Shown in pieces: positions 32,282 to 42,821 of a stretch of DNA of 64,000 bases. Numbering within the stretch: the first letter of the stretch is position 1; every line of letters begins with the position of its first letter. The stretch is from Petasospora fabianii (Eukaryota; Ascomycota; Saccharomycetes; Phaffomycetales; Wickerhamomycetaceae), in contig CP048715.1 in assembly GCA_022641835.1 (NCBI GenBank), forward strand, positions 992,001-1,056,000, given 5' to 3'. The notes under the pieces are model-generated. The model was not told the DNA's origin. It ran no database searches and saw only the letters and a list, made by a program, of their open reading frames with translations. Made by a program: the position numbers and the translations under genes.

Positions 32282-33067
32282 ATGATGTCCCTCCATATTC
32301 AGCAGGTGCTTCCAAAGCCACGTTCACCAGTGCTTCTTCCACCAATCTCCTCCTTAATCGGACCAGTTGACGCCCTTAGCAAAGATACAAATGGACCTAG
32401 TTCATTACAAGCTCATGATACGCTCTTAATTCAACAGGGAACAGGACACATGTTCCCACTCATGATCCCACACGATAACGTTTCAGCTTATCCATCTTCA
32501 AACACATCCACTTCAACCACTTCCACTACGGGTATCTTTGACTCACAGCAATCATCACACTCTGAGATTTCTCGCACAAACAGCGCCTCATCCATACAAT
32601 CCCAATCACCACTCTTTGAAACTCACTCTACTCTTTCGTCATTAGCATCCATCTCAGCTATTCATGCCCAATTACAAATGACAAATTCAAACCCAAATCC
32701 ATCTTTATCGGGTTCTACATCTTTACAACTACACAATACAGTACCACCACCACCAACAACAACAACAACAACAACAACAAACAACACATATACACATGAA
32801 CCACGTACATCAACATCCACAGATCATACTACAACCACAATCTCTGATAAGAAATACAGAAAATACAGATGTAAAACATGTGAAAAATCATTTACAACTT
32901 CAGGACATTTAGCTAGACATTCCCGTATCCACACAGGTGAAAGAAAACATCAATGTCCACATCCTGGTTGTGATGCTCGTTTCGCAAGACAAGATAATTG
33001 TATGCAACATTATCGTACTCATAAGAGTGTTAAAAGTGCAAGAAGTCGGTCTACTGTGAAGAAGTGA
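32282..33067 (+). CDS. NRG1: Nrg1/Nrg2-type C2H2 zinc-finger repressor
   Basis: A 261-aa nuclear protein: a long S/T/N/Q-rich region followed by two C-terminal C2H2 fingers. Finger 1 is YRCKTCEKSFTTSGHLARH, linked by the TGERKH joint to finger 2, CPHPGCDARFARQDNCMQHY. The TTSGHLARH and RQDNCMQHYRTH helices are those of yeast Nrg1/Nrg2, repressors of glucose-repressed, stress and filamentation genes that bind a CCCT core. Adjacent ATGs at 32282 and 32285 could both start. An upstream in-frame ATG at 32234 would add cysteine-rich residues read from a CTCCTG repeat, which I consider leader. Confidence 0.82.
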   Translation: MMSLHIQQVLPKPRSPVLLPPISSLIGPVDALSKDTNGPSSLQAHDTLLIQQGTGHMFPLMIPHDNVSAYPSSNTSTSTTSTTGIFDSQQSSHSEISRTNSASSIQSQSPLFETHSTLSSLASISAIHAQLQMTNSNPNPSLSGSTSLQLHNTVPPPPTTTTTTTTNNTYTHEPRTSTSTDHTTTTISDKKYRKYRCKTCEKSFTTSGHLARHSRIHTGERKHQCPHPGCDARFARQDNCMQHYRTHKSVKSARSRSTVKK

Positions 33068-33396
33068 TTTATATGGTTGATTTTTGGTTTTATTTGGTGT
33101 TACACTTTTTTGTTTGGGTTTTATTTATTCAGTATTCTATAATGTTTATGGCATTTAAGCGCTTTCTATGTAATCGCTTAATCATTAGCTTATTACCGCC
33201 ACAGGTAAAATATACCAGATTTAGCAAAATAATATTACAGTTGTATGTTATATAGAAAAATAAGTTGAGTCAATTGTCTTATATGCAAACATTATATAAC
33301 ATGAATATTATATAATATGATACTATATATTAAGTTCATATATAGCTTCATAGCTATACCTACAATCTATCACTTCATAATGTACATTACACTTAC
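33068..33396. other. AT-rich convergent 3' region
   Basis: 329 bp between the convergent ends of the Nrg1-like and eIF3h genes. It is strongly AT-rich with TATATAA/ATTATAT motifs (33290-33350), as expected for polyadenylation signals in yeasts. No gene was seen. Confidence 0.5.
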
Positions 33397-34382
33397 TCAT
33401 GGCTTAATACCAGAATCAGTAATAAACTGACTCAACACCTGTTGCTCAACATCATCAGAAGTATAACCAACTCTACCAGCCAATGGCAACCACTCTTGCA
33501 ATGAGCTATCCGATTTTTGCGTACCAGCGCTCTTCTTCTTATGTTGCTGGTAATAAAATTGACCAAGATCATCAATAGATTCAATCAATGATTCAACATT
33601 TGCAAGTGTAGCTTGGGTCTTAAGTTGTGTAGATTCCAATGTAGTAGTAGATGTGAAATGATCAACATCCTTTTGGGCCAAATAAAGACTCACAAGGTGA
33701 TTGTTATGGATTTGCACAGGCAATTCTTCAAAGATCTTATCAAAGGAAAGTTGGTGAGAATTGAGAGACTCAACAGAGAAATCATTAGCAATGTAAGCTT
33801 CCAAGAAATTCTTTGTCAATCTGAAAGCTCTCAAACTGAGAACACCATACTTGGCCTTAACCTGATCATGGACAAGGACAATAGCATTAGCTGATTGTCT
33901 CAATTGACCATAGGCAAGAGCCTCAAGTAAAGAATCAGTGATAAATTTACCAGAGATCGAAGATTGATACCATCCCAACAACTGTTCAGCGCTGTTGAGC
34001 TCTTTCAACTCAGAGATCAAATCGTCCTGATACTTGACATTAGACTTGGCACGGTATGGAGAAGACTCTTCTGTAATATATGGGAATGGATAAGCAGATG
34101 TGATCTTAACAACGTCAGCATGGACATCAAATCCCATAATTGGACCTGCTGCAGCGCGTGGGTACACCTCAGAAGCGTGCTTAACAAGCTTCAATGCAGC
34201 CTATGAACCTGTTAGTATGATGTTACCACTTGATGAAATATATCTATAGGAAAACTTACAGCAGACTCGATCTGCACAACTTTCGTAGTTGGGGCGGTAT
34301 AGTGGGCCTTTGAGCTGTTAAGAGTTAGTATTTTTTCAGCCATACAGCATTTAATAATCTTCAGCATCACTTACGAGCTCAT
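33397..34382 (-). CDS. Translation initiation factor eIF3 subunit h
   Basis: An MPN-domain subunit of eIF3. Three exons: 34375..34382 (8 nt), 34260..34314 (55 nt) and 33397..34200, encoding 288 aa. Both introns (60 and 59 nt) carry GTAAGT and TACTAAC. Spliced N-terminus: MSSSKAHYTAPTTKVVQIES followed by AALKLVKHASEVYPRAAAGP. The MPN region reads IMGFDVHADVVKITSAYPFP, then LLGWYQSSISGKFITDSLLE, where the second block matches the GWYQS..G motif. LSLRAFRLT and IFEELPVQIHNNHLV follow. As in other eIF3h proteins, the metal-binding JAMM set is not evident, so it should be non-catalytic. S. cerevisiae lacks eIF3h, so its presence indicates a fuller eIF3 complex. Confidence 0.87.
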
Positions 34383-34546
34383 TTTGAATCCAAAAACACA
34401 GATAAGCTTATCAAATATATGAATAAATCAAGAACTATACGTCTCCACTCGCCTGCTTTTTCATCAGTTTTTTTTTTTGAAGATGGTGAGGCCGGAACTC
34501 GACCCAAAGAAAAGCGCGAACCCTCGGATCTCGCATCTCATCGATT

Positions 34547-34589
34547 TAAAAAAAATAAAATAAAATAAAATTAAAAAAAAAAAAAAAAA
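34547..34589 (+). repeat. A-rich tract upstream of KRS1
   Basis: 43 bp of A with isolated T, directly upstream of the KRS1 TATA box (TATAAA at 34615-34620). It is likely a nucleosome-depleted promoter element shared by the divergent eIF3h and KRS1 genes. Confidence 0.75.
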
Positions 34590-34680
34590 CACCACGACTA
34601 AAAATTGTCGACGATATAAAACGCAGATGGGCATTACTACAACTCAGCGATAACGGTCTTATACACTACGCATTTGCACC

Positions 34681-36450
34681 ATGTCTGAAGAAGTTGCCCA
34701 GGTCGCAGAGGCCGTGCAGAAGCTCTACCTTGACGATGTCACCGGTGAGCAGGTTTCCAAGTCCGAATTGAAGAAGAGACAGAAGATGAGACAGAGAGAT
34801 GCAGAGAAGGCTGAAAAGGCTGCCAAGAGAGCTACTAAGCAGGCTGCTCAACCATCTAAGAAGAAAGACGTTCTTCAGGATCTCACTCCAAACCAGTTCT
34901 TTGAAATCAGATCCAGACAGGTTGAAGAGTTGAGACAGACCAAGTCCCCAAACCCATACCCACACAAGTTTAACGTTTCCATCTCCATTAAGCAGTTCTT
35001 GAGTGAGTACGCTCACTTGAAGCGTGGTGAGACATTGAAGGATGTTTCCGTCTCCGTTGCCGGTCGTGTTACTGCTAAGAGAGAATCTGGTTCCAAGCTT
35101 AAATTTTACGTTCTTAGAGGTGATGGTACCCAAGTGCAAATCATGGCTCAAGCTCAGGATTCCACTGAAGATTACGAAGCTGCTCATGATCTCTTGAAAA
35201 GAGGTGATATTATCGGTGTTACCGGTTACCCAGGTAGAACTGAGCCAAAGAAAGGTGGTGAAGGTGAACTCTCCATCTTTGCCACTTCTGTTCAGCTCTT
35301 GACCCCATGTCTTCACATGTTGCCATCTGACCACTATGGTTTCAAAGACCAGGAGCAGAGATACAGAAAGAGATACTTGGATTTGATTGTCAACAACACC
35401 ACCAGAGATAAGTTTGTCACCAGATCCAAGATCATCTCATACATTAGAAAATTCTTGGATAACAGAGACTTCATTGAGGTTGAAACACCAATGATGAATG
35501 TCATTGCCGGTGGTGCTACCGCTAAGCCATTTGTTACCCATCACAACGAATTGGATTTGGACATGTACATGCGTATTGCCCCAGAGTTGTTCTTGAAAGA
35601 GCTCGTTGTTGGTGGTATGGAGCGTGTTTATGAAATTGGTCGTCAATTTAGAAACGAAGGTATTGATATGACTCACAACCCAGAGTTCACTACATGTGAG
35701 TTCTATCAGGCCTATGCTGATGTCTATGACCTCATGGATATGACTGAGATTTTGTTCTCTGAGATGGTCAAGGAAATCACTGGTGATTACAAGATCTCAT
35801 ACCACCCAGACGGTCCAGAAGGTGAGGAATTGACTTTGGACTTCTCTAGACCATGGAAGAGAATCAACATGATTGAAGAGTTGGAGAAGAGATTCGATGT
35901 CACTTTCCCACCTGGTGACCAGCTCCACACCAAGGAGACTGGTGAATTCTTGAAGAATATCTTGATTAAGCACAAGCTCGATTGCTCTCCACCATTGACC
36001 AACGCTAGAATGTTGGACAAGCTTGTTGGTGAGCTTGAGGACACATGTATCAACCCAACTTTCATCTTTGGTCACCCACAGATGATGTCTCCATTGGCCA
36101 AGTATGATCGTAAGATCCCAGGTCTTTGTGAACGTTTCGAAGTGTTTGTCGCCACCAAGGAGATTTGTAACGCTTACACCGAGTTGAACGATCCATTTGA
36201 CCAGAGACAGAGATTCGAGGAGCAGGCTAGACAGAAGGACCAAGGTGATGATGAAGCTCAGTTGATCGATGAGACTTTCTGTAATGCCTTGGAGTACGGT
36301 CTTCCACCAACTGGTGGCTGGGGTTGTGGTATTGACAGATTGGCCATGTTCTTGACGAACTCTAACAACATTAGAGAGGTTTTGCTCTTCCCAACTTTGA
36401 AGCCAGATGACACCGTCATCCCAGGTAAGGAGGCTGAGGAGAAGAAGTAA
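34681..36450 (+). CDS. KRS1: Cytosolic lysyl-tRNA synthetase
   Basis: A 589-aa class II aminoacyl-tRNA synthetase charging tRNA-Lys. A lysine-rich N-terminal helix (about residues 20-62) assists tRNA binding. The OB-fold anticodon domain follows ([20 protein letters not shown], about 120-220). The catalytic core has [10 protein letters not shown] (motif 1 region), [20 protein letters not shown] (motif 2) and [11 protein letters not shown] (motif 3, near residue 552). No mitochondrial presequence is seen. Codon choice is highly biased, consistent with strong expression. Length matches yeast Krs1. Confidence 0.97.
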   Translation: MSEEVAQVAEAVQKLYLDDVTGEQVSKSELKKRQKMRQRDAEKAEKAAKRATKQAAQPSKKKDVLQDLTPNQFFEIRSRQVEELRQTKSPNPYPHKFNVSISIKQFLSEYAHLKRGETLKDVSVSVAGRVTAKRESGSKLKFYVLRGDGTQVQIMAQAQDSTEDYEAAHDLLKRGDIIGVTGYPGRTEPKKGGEGELSIFATSVQLLTPCLHMLPSDHYGFKDQEQRYRKRYLDLIVNNTTRDKFVTRSKIISYIRKFLDNRDFIEVETPMMNVIAGGATAKPFVTHHNELDLDMYMRIAPELFLKELVVGGMERVYEIGRQFRNEGIDMTHNPEFTTCEFYQAYADVYDLMDMTEILFSEMVKEITGDYKISYHPDGPEGEELTLDFSRPWKRINMIEELEKRFDVTFPPGDQLHTKETGEFLKNILIKHKLDCSPPLTNARMLDKLVGELEDTCINPTFIFGHPQMMSPLAKYDRKIPGLCERFEVFVATKEICNAYTELNDPFDQRQRFEEQARQKDQGDDEAQLIDETFCNALEYGLPPTGGWGCGIDRLAMFLTNSNNIREVLLFPTLKPDDTVIPGKEAEEKK

Positions 36451-36728
36451 ATTGTATTTCGTTAGCTAGTCATCTTTTCTTTTAATTCATTGTGATTTTA
36501 GGTATATCCCAAGAAGCCATGGCTAGTAGTTGCTGTGTACGACTCTCTTGACTCCTACGATCTAACCTTACCATTCAAAAGGCATATACAGCTGGTGAAT
36601 GGTTCACCCCATGATCTTGAAGTATATCGAAGTAATTAAAAGTCTACAGCTATAGAAATAAAAGAAGAATTATAGGACGGAAGACAACCAGTGTCTCCCT
36701 GTTCAAGGTGAAATGAGGCTGTGCGTCG

Positions 36729-38399
36729 TCAATGAAGAGAGCCTCTCTTGGCCCTCATATCCTCGACAATGTTCCAGTATCTGTATTTCAACTTATTTCT
36801 CCACCACGGACCAGTGTATCTCATGATGATAAAAGTACCCATGGAACCAAACAATGCAAAACCGGAATTGATAAAAGCATTCTTAAGCCCCAAGTTGTCA
36901 ACCCAGTCAGTCAAACCATATGAACAAGCATACGACATACAGTTTCTGATAAGGATCAAAATGACCATTGCCTCAGTGGACATGTCATAATAACAATCGG
37001 TGGCATACGTAATAGACGTGACGGAGGAGAAGATACCAGAACCACCAAGAACACCCATTGATAAGATGAGGACAAACCAGTGAACACCGTAGTAAGCACC
37101 AACACCCCACCCGATAGAAGCTAAGAGACCGATGACCATTCTAATAGACAAGATCCAGATTCTATCCTCGGCATAAGAGAGGCCACCACGACGACGGGCA
37201 AACCAAACCTTGATCCAGTCGGAGAGGGGAGCTGCAAACACGTAGAAGCAAAGAGAACAGATGACTGGGGACAAGTAGGCTAGGCCCCTTGCACTTGGAG
37301 AGAAGTTGTAAGGCTCAGCGGAGAGAATCTTGGATGCAGTGGCATTTAGCAAATTAAACCACACGAGCGATGATCCATTGATGAAACCTGCCCAAAGCAC
37401 AGATGGGAACTGTGCCATCTTGAAAGTACCGATGAAGAGATATGGCAAGATAAACTTGTCAATACGGCCACTTGTGAGAGAAAGCTTTTGCACAAAAGTC
37501 TTTGTAGAGACTTTCTTCTCGTCAGTAGCTGAGAGAGATCCATCAGCATCTGATTGTTCGCTGTTCTCATTTGTCACGTAGTCGATTTTTTGCTCTTCAT
37601 CACCAGCAGCAGGGACTCTTCCATCATTAGAATGGATAGCAATACCATCAATAACTTCGAGCTTATCAACGTTCAGTTTTCTGTTGTAATTGGTTTCCTC
37701 TTGGAAGAGGAACAAGAAGATGAAGCAAACAGCATCAAAGACAGCACACCACCACATGACCCACTGCCACCCCATACCCTGTGTAATGAAGCCGGCAATG
37801 ACCGAAGCCAGGTAGTTGGACATCGTGAGGGATATACCGTAGATACCAATCATGGTGGCCCTCTCGTGCTCGAAGAAGATGTCAGAGATGGAGGTTTCAC
37901 ACAAAGACTCTGCAGGTGAGCCAAAGAAACCTTGCAAGATCTTGGAGCCGATCCACTCTGGGTTGGATTGGGTGTATGGGGCCCAGACGGAGATGGCCAT
38001 GGTGGCTAGCGTGGTGAGCAAATACACGGGTCTCTTACCATATTGCAAAGCAAGTGGTTGGAAGAAAGCACAGCCAAGACCTAAGAACAAGAACATGTAG
38101 CCGGTACCTCTATTCAACTGTGTTAACGTGAGGCCAGTCTCAGCAGAGACGTTACTCAAGACCGAGTATATAGCAGCAGAGGGAACACCGATGGCATAAA
38201 CGTACACGACTGTACAGAACAGAGAAATGTACTTTCTCTTCAAGCTCCAGTTCAGAGGATCATCTGGGTCATCGGATGGCGTTGGGATCAGGACGATATC
38301 ACTCTGGCCCTTCGCGTGACGGGATTTGATTCTCTTCTCGAGATCAACAAGTGTAGTGGTGCCCGGAACGGCTTCATGGTTGATTGGGACAGCACCCAT
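36729..38399 (-). CDS. Hol1-like MFS transporter (DHA1 family)
   Basis: A 556-aa major facilitator with about 12 membrane spans. The fungal DHA1/Hol1 hallmark is at residues 38-53: LIPTPSDDPDDPLNWS just before the first span. Other family features are YGKRPVYLLTTLATM (motif A region), RATMIGIYGISLTMSNYLAS, and a central hydrophilic loop (about 240-310). Yeast Hol1 moves polyamines and some organic cations at the plasma membrane. Substrate here is inferred only from family. I looked for the short upstream frame that controls yeast HOL1 and found none between the TATA box (near 38495) and the ATG. Confidence 0.8.
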   Translation of the reverse strand: MGAVPINHEAVPGTTTLVDLEKRIKSRHAKGQSDIVLIPTPSDDPDDPLNWSLKRKYISLFCTVVYVYAIGVPSAAIYSVLSNVSAETGLTLTQLNRGTGYMFLFLGLGCAFFQPLALQYGKRPVYLLTTLATMAISVWAPYTQSNPEWIGSKILQGFFGSPAESLCETSISDIFFEHERATMIGIYGISLTMSNYLASVIAGFITQGMGWQWVMWWCAVFDAVCFIFLFLFQEETNYNRKLNVDKLEVIDGIAIHSNDGRVPAAGDEEQKIDYVTNENSEQSDADGSLSATDEKKVSTKTFVQKLSLTSGRIDKFILPYLFIGTFKMAQFPSVLWAGFINGSSLVWFNLLNATASKILSAEPYNFSPSARGLAYLSPVICSLCFYVFAAPLSDWIKVWFARRRGGLSYAEDRIWILSIRMVIGLLASIGWGVGAYYGVHWFVLILSMGVLGGSGIFSSVTSITYATDCYYDMSTEAMVILILIRNCMSYACSYGLTDWVDNLGLKNAFINSGFALFGSMGTFIIMRYTGPWWRNKLKYRYWNIVEDMRAKRGSLH

Positions 38400-39568
38400 G
38401 GTTACTATACTGTCACGTTAGGTAACTGTGGTGTAGAGAATAGTGTTAATGAGGTGGTCAAATATAATAGATGTGCCGAGATGGTAAGACTTTATACACT
38501 TCAAAGACTGGATACTTAGGTGACTTGTGAAGCCTCTCATTTGATCTGCATGTTATTAAGGGTCGCTGAAACCTGTAGTCTAGGTCTTAAATTTCAATAG
38601 TTGCGTATTCACAGTCACTAGTAAAGGTTGTCGGTGGTGATGGTGATGCTGTGAAGTGACAATGCAGTATGATAACAGATACGCCGGAGGTTTCCTTATC
38701 TAGTCAAAGATCTGTTCGCTGAAGATTGACGATTTGGGACACAAGCGTCACAGTGGAGTCCAGGGGTCCTTGTGCAAAAGTATCTGCTGGTTGAACTGTA
38801 ACCAACAGAGTGCTTGAGATGTGTGTTGTTCACTCTCTCAAGACTATGGGTGGTAATCTACGCTCAACCCCCAGCAACTAGTTCACTTTGAGGTGAAAGC
38901 ATGAATACACGAGAATATTCACACAGCTACTGCTTTGAAATACATAATCAAGTATTAAAAGTCTTTCCAAGGTCTCCCAAAGACCTTTCTTATCGCGTAT
39001 CCCCCACAGTTTCGTACCAGAGCTCCTAACGCTCGCTGCTTCGAATACAATCTGATTGGCTTTTGCTACTGTCGTTGTTCAGCAATAGAATCACATAAAC
39101 TTGAAGCCTTGTTCTACTATTCTGTATGATTCTGGCGGGTGTTCTCTTTTTTCGGTAAGCGTCCGCCAGTGAAGCGTATCAGTATCTCTCAGATTCCAGA
39201 TGGTCTTTGATACTCTGGTCCCCACATTTCCATAGAAACAAAACATATCTACATCGCCATACAGCTCAGGGGTCAGCCCCAAAGGGGAACCTCACAGCGA
39301 GCCTTTTTCTCAATGATCCACACAATATCAAGTTGATTGGCTCTGGTTTAGTTGTGCTCCCTGAGGACATATGTTACAGTATGATCTTCTTCGGAGATGT
39401 GTCCTAATCGTCTATCGCATATCCGACCCTTTATGGACATTAACCGCTTTCATAATCGTTTGATGGGGTCTTCACGGCCTTAATTTGAGCTATAAGATCT
39501 TGCACTGCTCTTTCTTAAGCAGGTGTTGATGAGCTTACTTCTGAACTCACCCAATTACCAACCACACC
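38400..39568. promoter_or_regulatory. Transporter/amidase divergent intergenic region
   Basis: 1.17 kb between two divergent genes for uptake and use of nitrogen compounds. GATA-core sites (CTTATC, GATAAG, CAGATA; for example near 38695 and 38990) are scattered through it, which would fit nitrogen control, but such short sites are common by chance. No open frame here resembles a protein. Confidence 0.4.
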
Positions 39569-41221
39569 ATGAGCTACAAGGACATTTCAGCTAAGAAGAG
39601 AGCCGAGCGTGACTCCAAATTCAAGCCAGAATGGCTTGTTCCAGAGGAAGAGCTTCCAGGACCTGAAGTTCTCGATGTCTTGCAATGGCCAGTCAGTTCT
39701 GGATACCTCTCAGCCTCTGAGATTGAGATCACTGAGGCTCCAATAGCCACCATCAGAGCCAACATTAAGTCCAAGAAGTGGACTGCAGTAACAATTGCAA
39801 AGGCTTTTATGCATAGAGCCACCATTGCGCATCAGCTCGTTAACTGTCTCACTGAGGTTTTCTTTGATCTTGGTCTAGAGATGGCTGCCTCGTTGGACAA
39901 GTACTATGAGGAGACCGGTCAACTGATTGGTCCATACCATGGTATCCCAATTTCCTTGAAGGACAACTTGATCATCCGTGGTCAGCCAGCTAGCATCGGT
40001 GTTGTATGTCTTGCTTATGATCCACCATCATTCACTGAGGAGGATGAATCTCCAAATGTTAAGACTTTGAGAAGTCTCGGTGCTGTATTCTACGTCAAGA
40101 CAAGCGTACCAACAGCTATGATGATCGGTGAGACAATGAACAACTTGTATGGATACACTTTAAACCCTTTTAACAGAAACCTCACCTGTGGTGGATCTTC
40201 CGGTGGTGAAGGTGCCCTAGTTGCCATGAAAGGTTCAGTCTTTGGTATAGGTGGTGACATTGGTGGATCCTTGCGTATCCCATCGGCATTTCAGAATCTT
40301 TTCACTTTGAGAGCAACATCGGGTAGATTACCTGGTGGTGGTCGCGCTGCTCTTGTTGGTCTTGAAAGTGTTCCATCTGTCCAAGGTCCAATGGCTAGAG
40401 AACTTTGTATCGTGGAAGAGTATTGTCAAATCATGACTGATTTGGATAAAAATATGGAGAATCTTGATGTCAAATTTGTTCCATATGGATGGAGACAGGA
40501 TGTTGATCTACCTGAGAAATTGACATTTGCCATTGCTAGAGAAGATGATAAGGTTCATCCGTATCCATCAATCTTGAGAGGTATGGATATCGTTATTGAG
40601 AAGTTGAAGTCTGCTGGACATGAGATCATTGAATGGGACCCAACTGGTCAAGGTGAATTCGATCAATTAGTCCATTCCTTTTTCACTTCTGATGGTGGTA
40701 ATAAGATTAAGAAGCTTCATGAAGCAACGGGTGAGCCATTTTTTGAATTCATGCACATATACAGAGATGCAAAGGAGATTAGCGTCTCTGACTTGTGGGA
40801 TATGCAGTCTAAACGTAATGGTATCGTTAAGAAGTTTATAAAGAGATGGGACGGTACTGCAAAGTTGACATCCTCTGGTAAGCCAATTGATGGGTTATTA
40901 CTACCAACTTCTCCATACTCTGGTGCTCCACTCAATAAGAACCAATACTGTGGATACACTAGTGTGTTTAATGGGTTAGATTGGCCTGCTGGTACTGTTC
41001 CAGTGACAAGGGCCGATAAGGAGATTGACTTGAAAGAGGTTGATTATAAGCCCAAAAACGACACTGATCAACTATGCTACGATTCTTATGATGCTGACAA
41101 GTGTCATGGTGGTGCTATTTCTGTTCAGGTTGTTGGTAGAAAGTTACAAGATGAAAAGGTCTTGAAGATGATGAAGATTGTGGCACAATGCTGTGGTACA
41201 TTGGATTATTGGACTACTTAA
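39569..41221 (+). CDS. AMD2: Amidase-signature hydrolase (acetamidase type)
   Basis: A 550-aa cytosolic amidase that hydrolyses carboxylic amides to acid and ammonia. The Ser-cisSer-Lys triad is visible: K131 in HGIPISLKDN, the GGSSGGEGA signature at 208-216 (S210), and S234 in GGDIGGSLRIP. Total length and the N-terminal WLVPEEELPGPEVLDVL lead match fungal acetamidases such as yeast Amd2. No signal peptide is seen. With the divergent transporter it may supply nitrogen, which is inference. The AMD2 symbol is by best family fit; several amidase paralogs exist in many yeasts. Confidence 0.85.
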   Translation: MSYKDISAKKRAERDSKFKPEWLVPEEELPGPEVLDVLQWPVSSGYLSASEIEITEAPIATIRANIKSKKWTAVTIAKAFMHRATIAHQLVNCLTEVFFDLGLEMAASLDKYYEETGQLIGPYHGIPISLKDNLIIRGQPASIGVVCLAYDPPSFTEEDESPNVKTLRSLGAVFYVKTSVPTAMMIGETMNNLYGYTLNPFNRNLTCGGSSGGEGALVAMKGSVFGIGGDIGGSLRIPSAFQNLFTLRATSGRLPGGGRAALVGLESVPSVQGPMARELCIVEEYCQIMTDLDKNMENLDVKFVPYGWRQDVDLPEKLTFAIAREDDKVHPYPSILRGMDIVIEKLKSAGHEIIEWDPTGQGEFDQLVHSFFTSDGGNKIKKLHEATGEPFFEFMHIYRDAKEISVSDLWDMQSKRNGIVKKFIKRWDGTAKLTSSGKPIDGLLLPTSPYSGAPLNKNQYCGYTSVFNGLDWPAGTVPVTRADKEIDLKEVDYKPKNDTDQLCYDSYDADKCHGGAISVQVVGRKLQDEKVLKMMKIVAQCCGTLDYWTT

Positions 41222-41548
41222 TGATCCATCGTTGATTAGACATGAATATAAGAACACACATTGACTCTATCAAAGTCATGAAAGTCATCATTAGAGCATA
41301 AATACAAAGTATACCTTTAACTATCAAGATAAGTTAATCCTCATATAAGATCCGGAGCACAGTGGCGCATGTGTGGCTCCTACCACTTTTCGCATTATAC
41401 CCAATTCGGTTTTCCGGGTAATCTTTTTTTGATCTATTGCCCGGACGACAATCTTTCCCAAGTTGTTTTGTTTGTTCATCTTTATTCTCTTTATTGCTGT
41501 ATACTGTATTGCTCCAGTGTCGTAGATCAACTCTATAATACGAACATC
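41222..41548. other. Intergenic region before DET1
   Basis: 327 bp covering the amidase 3' end and the DET1 promoter. Nothing beyond AT-rich 3' sequence was recognised. Confidence 0.4.
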
Positions 41549-42470
41549 ATGGTCAGACCAAGGGTAAGTGCAGAGAGTCTATGAGGAAAGGGGTTGTGGG
41601 TCGGGGATGATATCTCAACTGATATACTAACAATGATCTAATCAGCTCATCATCCTTGTCAGACATGGCGAAAGTGAAGGAAATTGTGATAAATCCGTCA
41701 ATCAATACATTCCAAACCAAAAGATTTGTCTAACCCAACGAGGTCATCGTCAAGCCAAGGAAGCTGGTGATAAGCTTAAGAGTCTTTTGAAAGAGGATGA
41801 TTCTGTTCTGTTTTATACATCACCCTATAAGCGAACACGTCAGACACTTGAAGGGCTCATTGATGGTATTAAAGATTGTGGAGTCAGTTATAAAGTTCAT
41901 GAGGAGCCAAGAATGCGAGAACAAGATTTTGGTAATTTTCAAAGCTCTGCTGAGGAGATGGAGAAGATTTGGCAAGAACGTGCACATTATGGACACTTCT
42001 TTTACAGAATCCCCTTTGGTGAAAGTGCAGCTGATGTCTATGACAGATGTGCTGGATTCAACGAGACCCTTTTCAGACAGTTCCATAGTGATAAGTTCCC
42101 CTCTGTGCTAGTTTTAGTTACACATGGAATCTGGGCTCGTGTTTTCTTGATGAAGTGGTACAGATGGACATATGAAGAGTTTGAATCATTAAAAAATGTT
42201 CCACATTGTCAGTTGATTATGATGGAAAAGGACCCTGAGACTCAAAAATATAATCTAAGGACCAAATTGCACAAATGGGATGAAGATAATGAAGAGTCTG
42301 AGACGAACTATCGTGCTGAGATCAAGAGTGAAGTGATGAAGAACTCAAACAGTTATATGGATATGACTTTCCAATCGGATATTGATGCTGAGTCGCAAAG
42401 ACGACAGAGAGAGAAAGAGAATAAGCTTAAAGAATTGTTCAGAAAGACCCTGAATGATGGGAAAGGTTGA
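41549..42470 (+). CDS. DET1: Histidine phosphatase family protein Det1
   Basis: A phosphoglycerate-mutase-like phosphatase matching yeast Det1 (YDR051C), linked to intracellular sterol transport. Exon 1 is only 15 nt (41549..41563, MVRPR) and exon 2 is 41646..42470, giving 279 aa. The 82-nt intron has GTAAGT, TACTAAC and AATCAG. The spliced start MVRPRLIILVRHGESEGNCD carries the RHG catalytic motif with H12. The second catalytic histidine is in LVLVTHGIWARVFLMKW. PYKRTRQTLEGL and EQDFGNFQ are further family blocks. A start taken from the later ATG at 41787 would remove the active site. Confidence 0.9.
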
Positions 42471-42821
42471 TTAGTTTATAGAGGAGGTTACGTTATGACC
42501 AGTAGTCATGATCATCATTATCATCATGATCGTCATCATTAGTTACCACTGGAATCCTGTGAACGACACAAACTATTTATTAGCATATTAAAAGTTAGAC
42601 AATAACCTTATACCATTTAAAAACTGCCCATATAGAACTAAAAGCATCCGAAACAAAGAGAGTCACGTGAGATGCATCACCCCCCGCGTGGTGTGGTGGT
42701 CTCGGTTCACCACCGGGCGAGCGCGTATAAAAAGAGGTGCTCGTCCACTTTTAGAAATAAGGAGCAATCAGGTTACTAGTTGTTCTTTTAACATAAACTA
42801 ACTTCAAAACAACTGAACAAA
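42471..42821. promoter_or_regulatory. TPI1 promoter region
   Basis: 351 bp upstream of TPI1. A palindromic TCACGTGA (42663-42670) lies about 150 bp from the ATG, followed by a GC-rich CCCCCCGCGTGGTG stretch. A TATAAAAA box is at 42726-42733, 89-96 bp before the ATG. CACGTG boxes are known glycolytic-gene control sites in several yeasts. A short CATCAT repeat lies at about 42510-42540. Confidence 0.6.

Noticed and set aside
38400-38530. Regulatory upstream frame like that of yeast HOL1
   Set aside because: No ATG occurs between the probable TATA box and the start codon.
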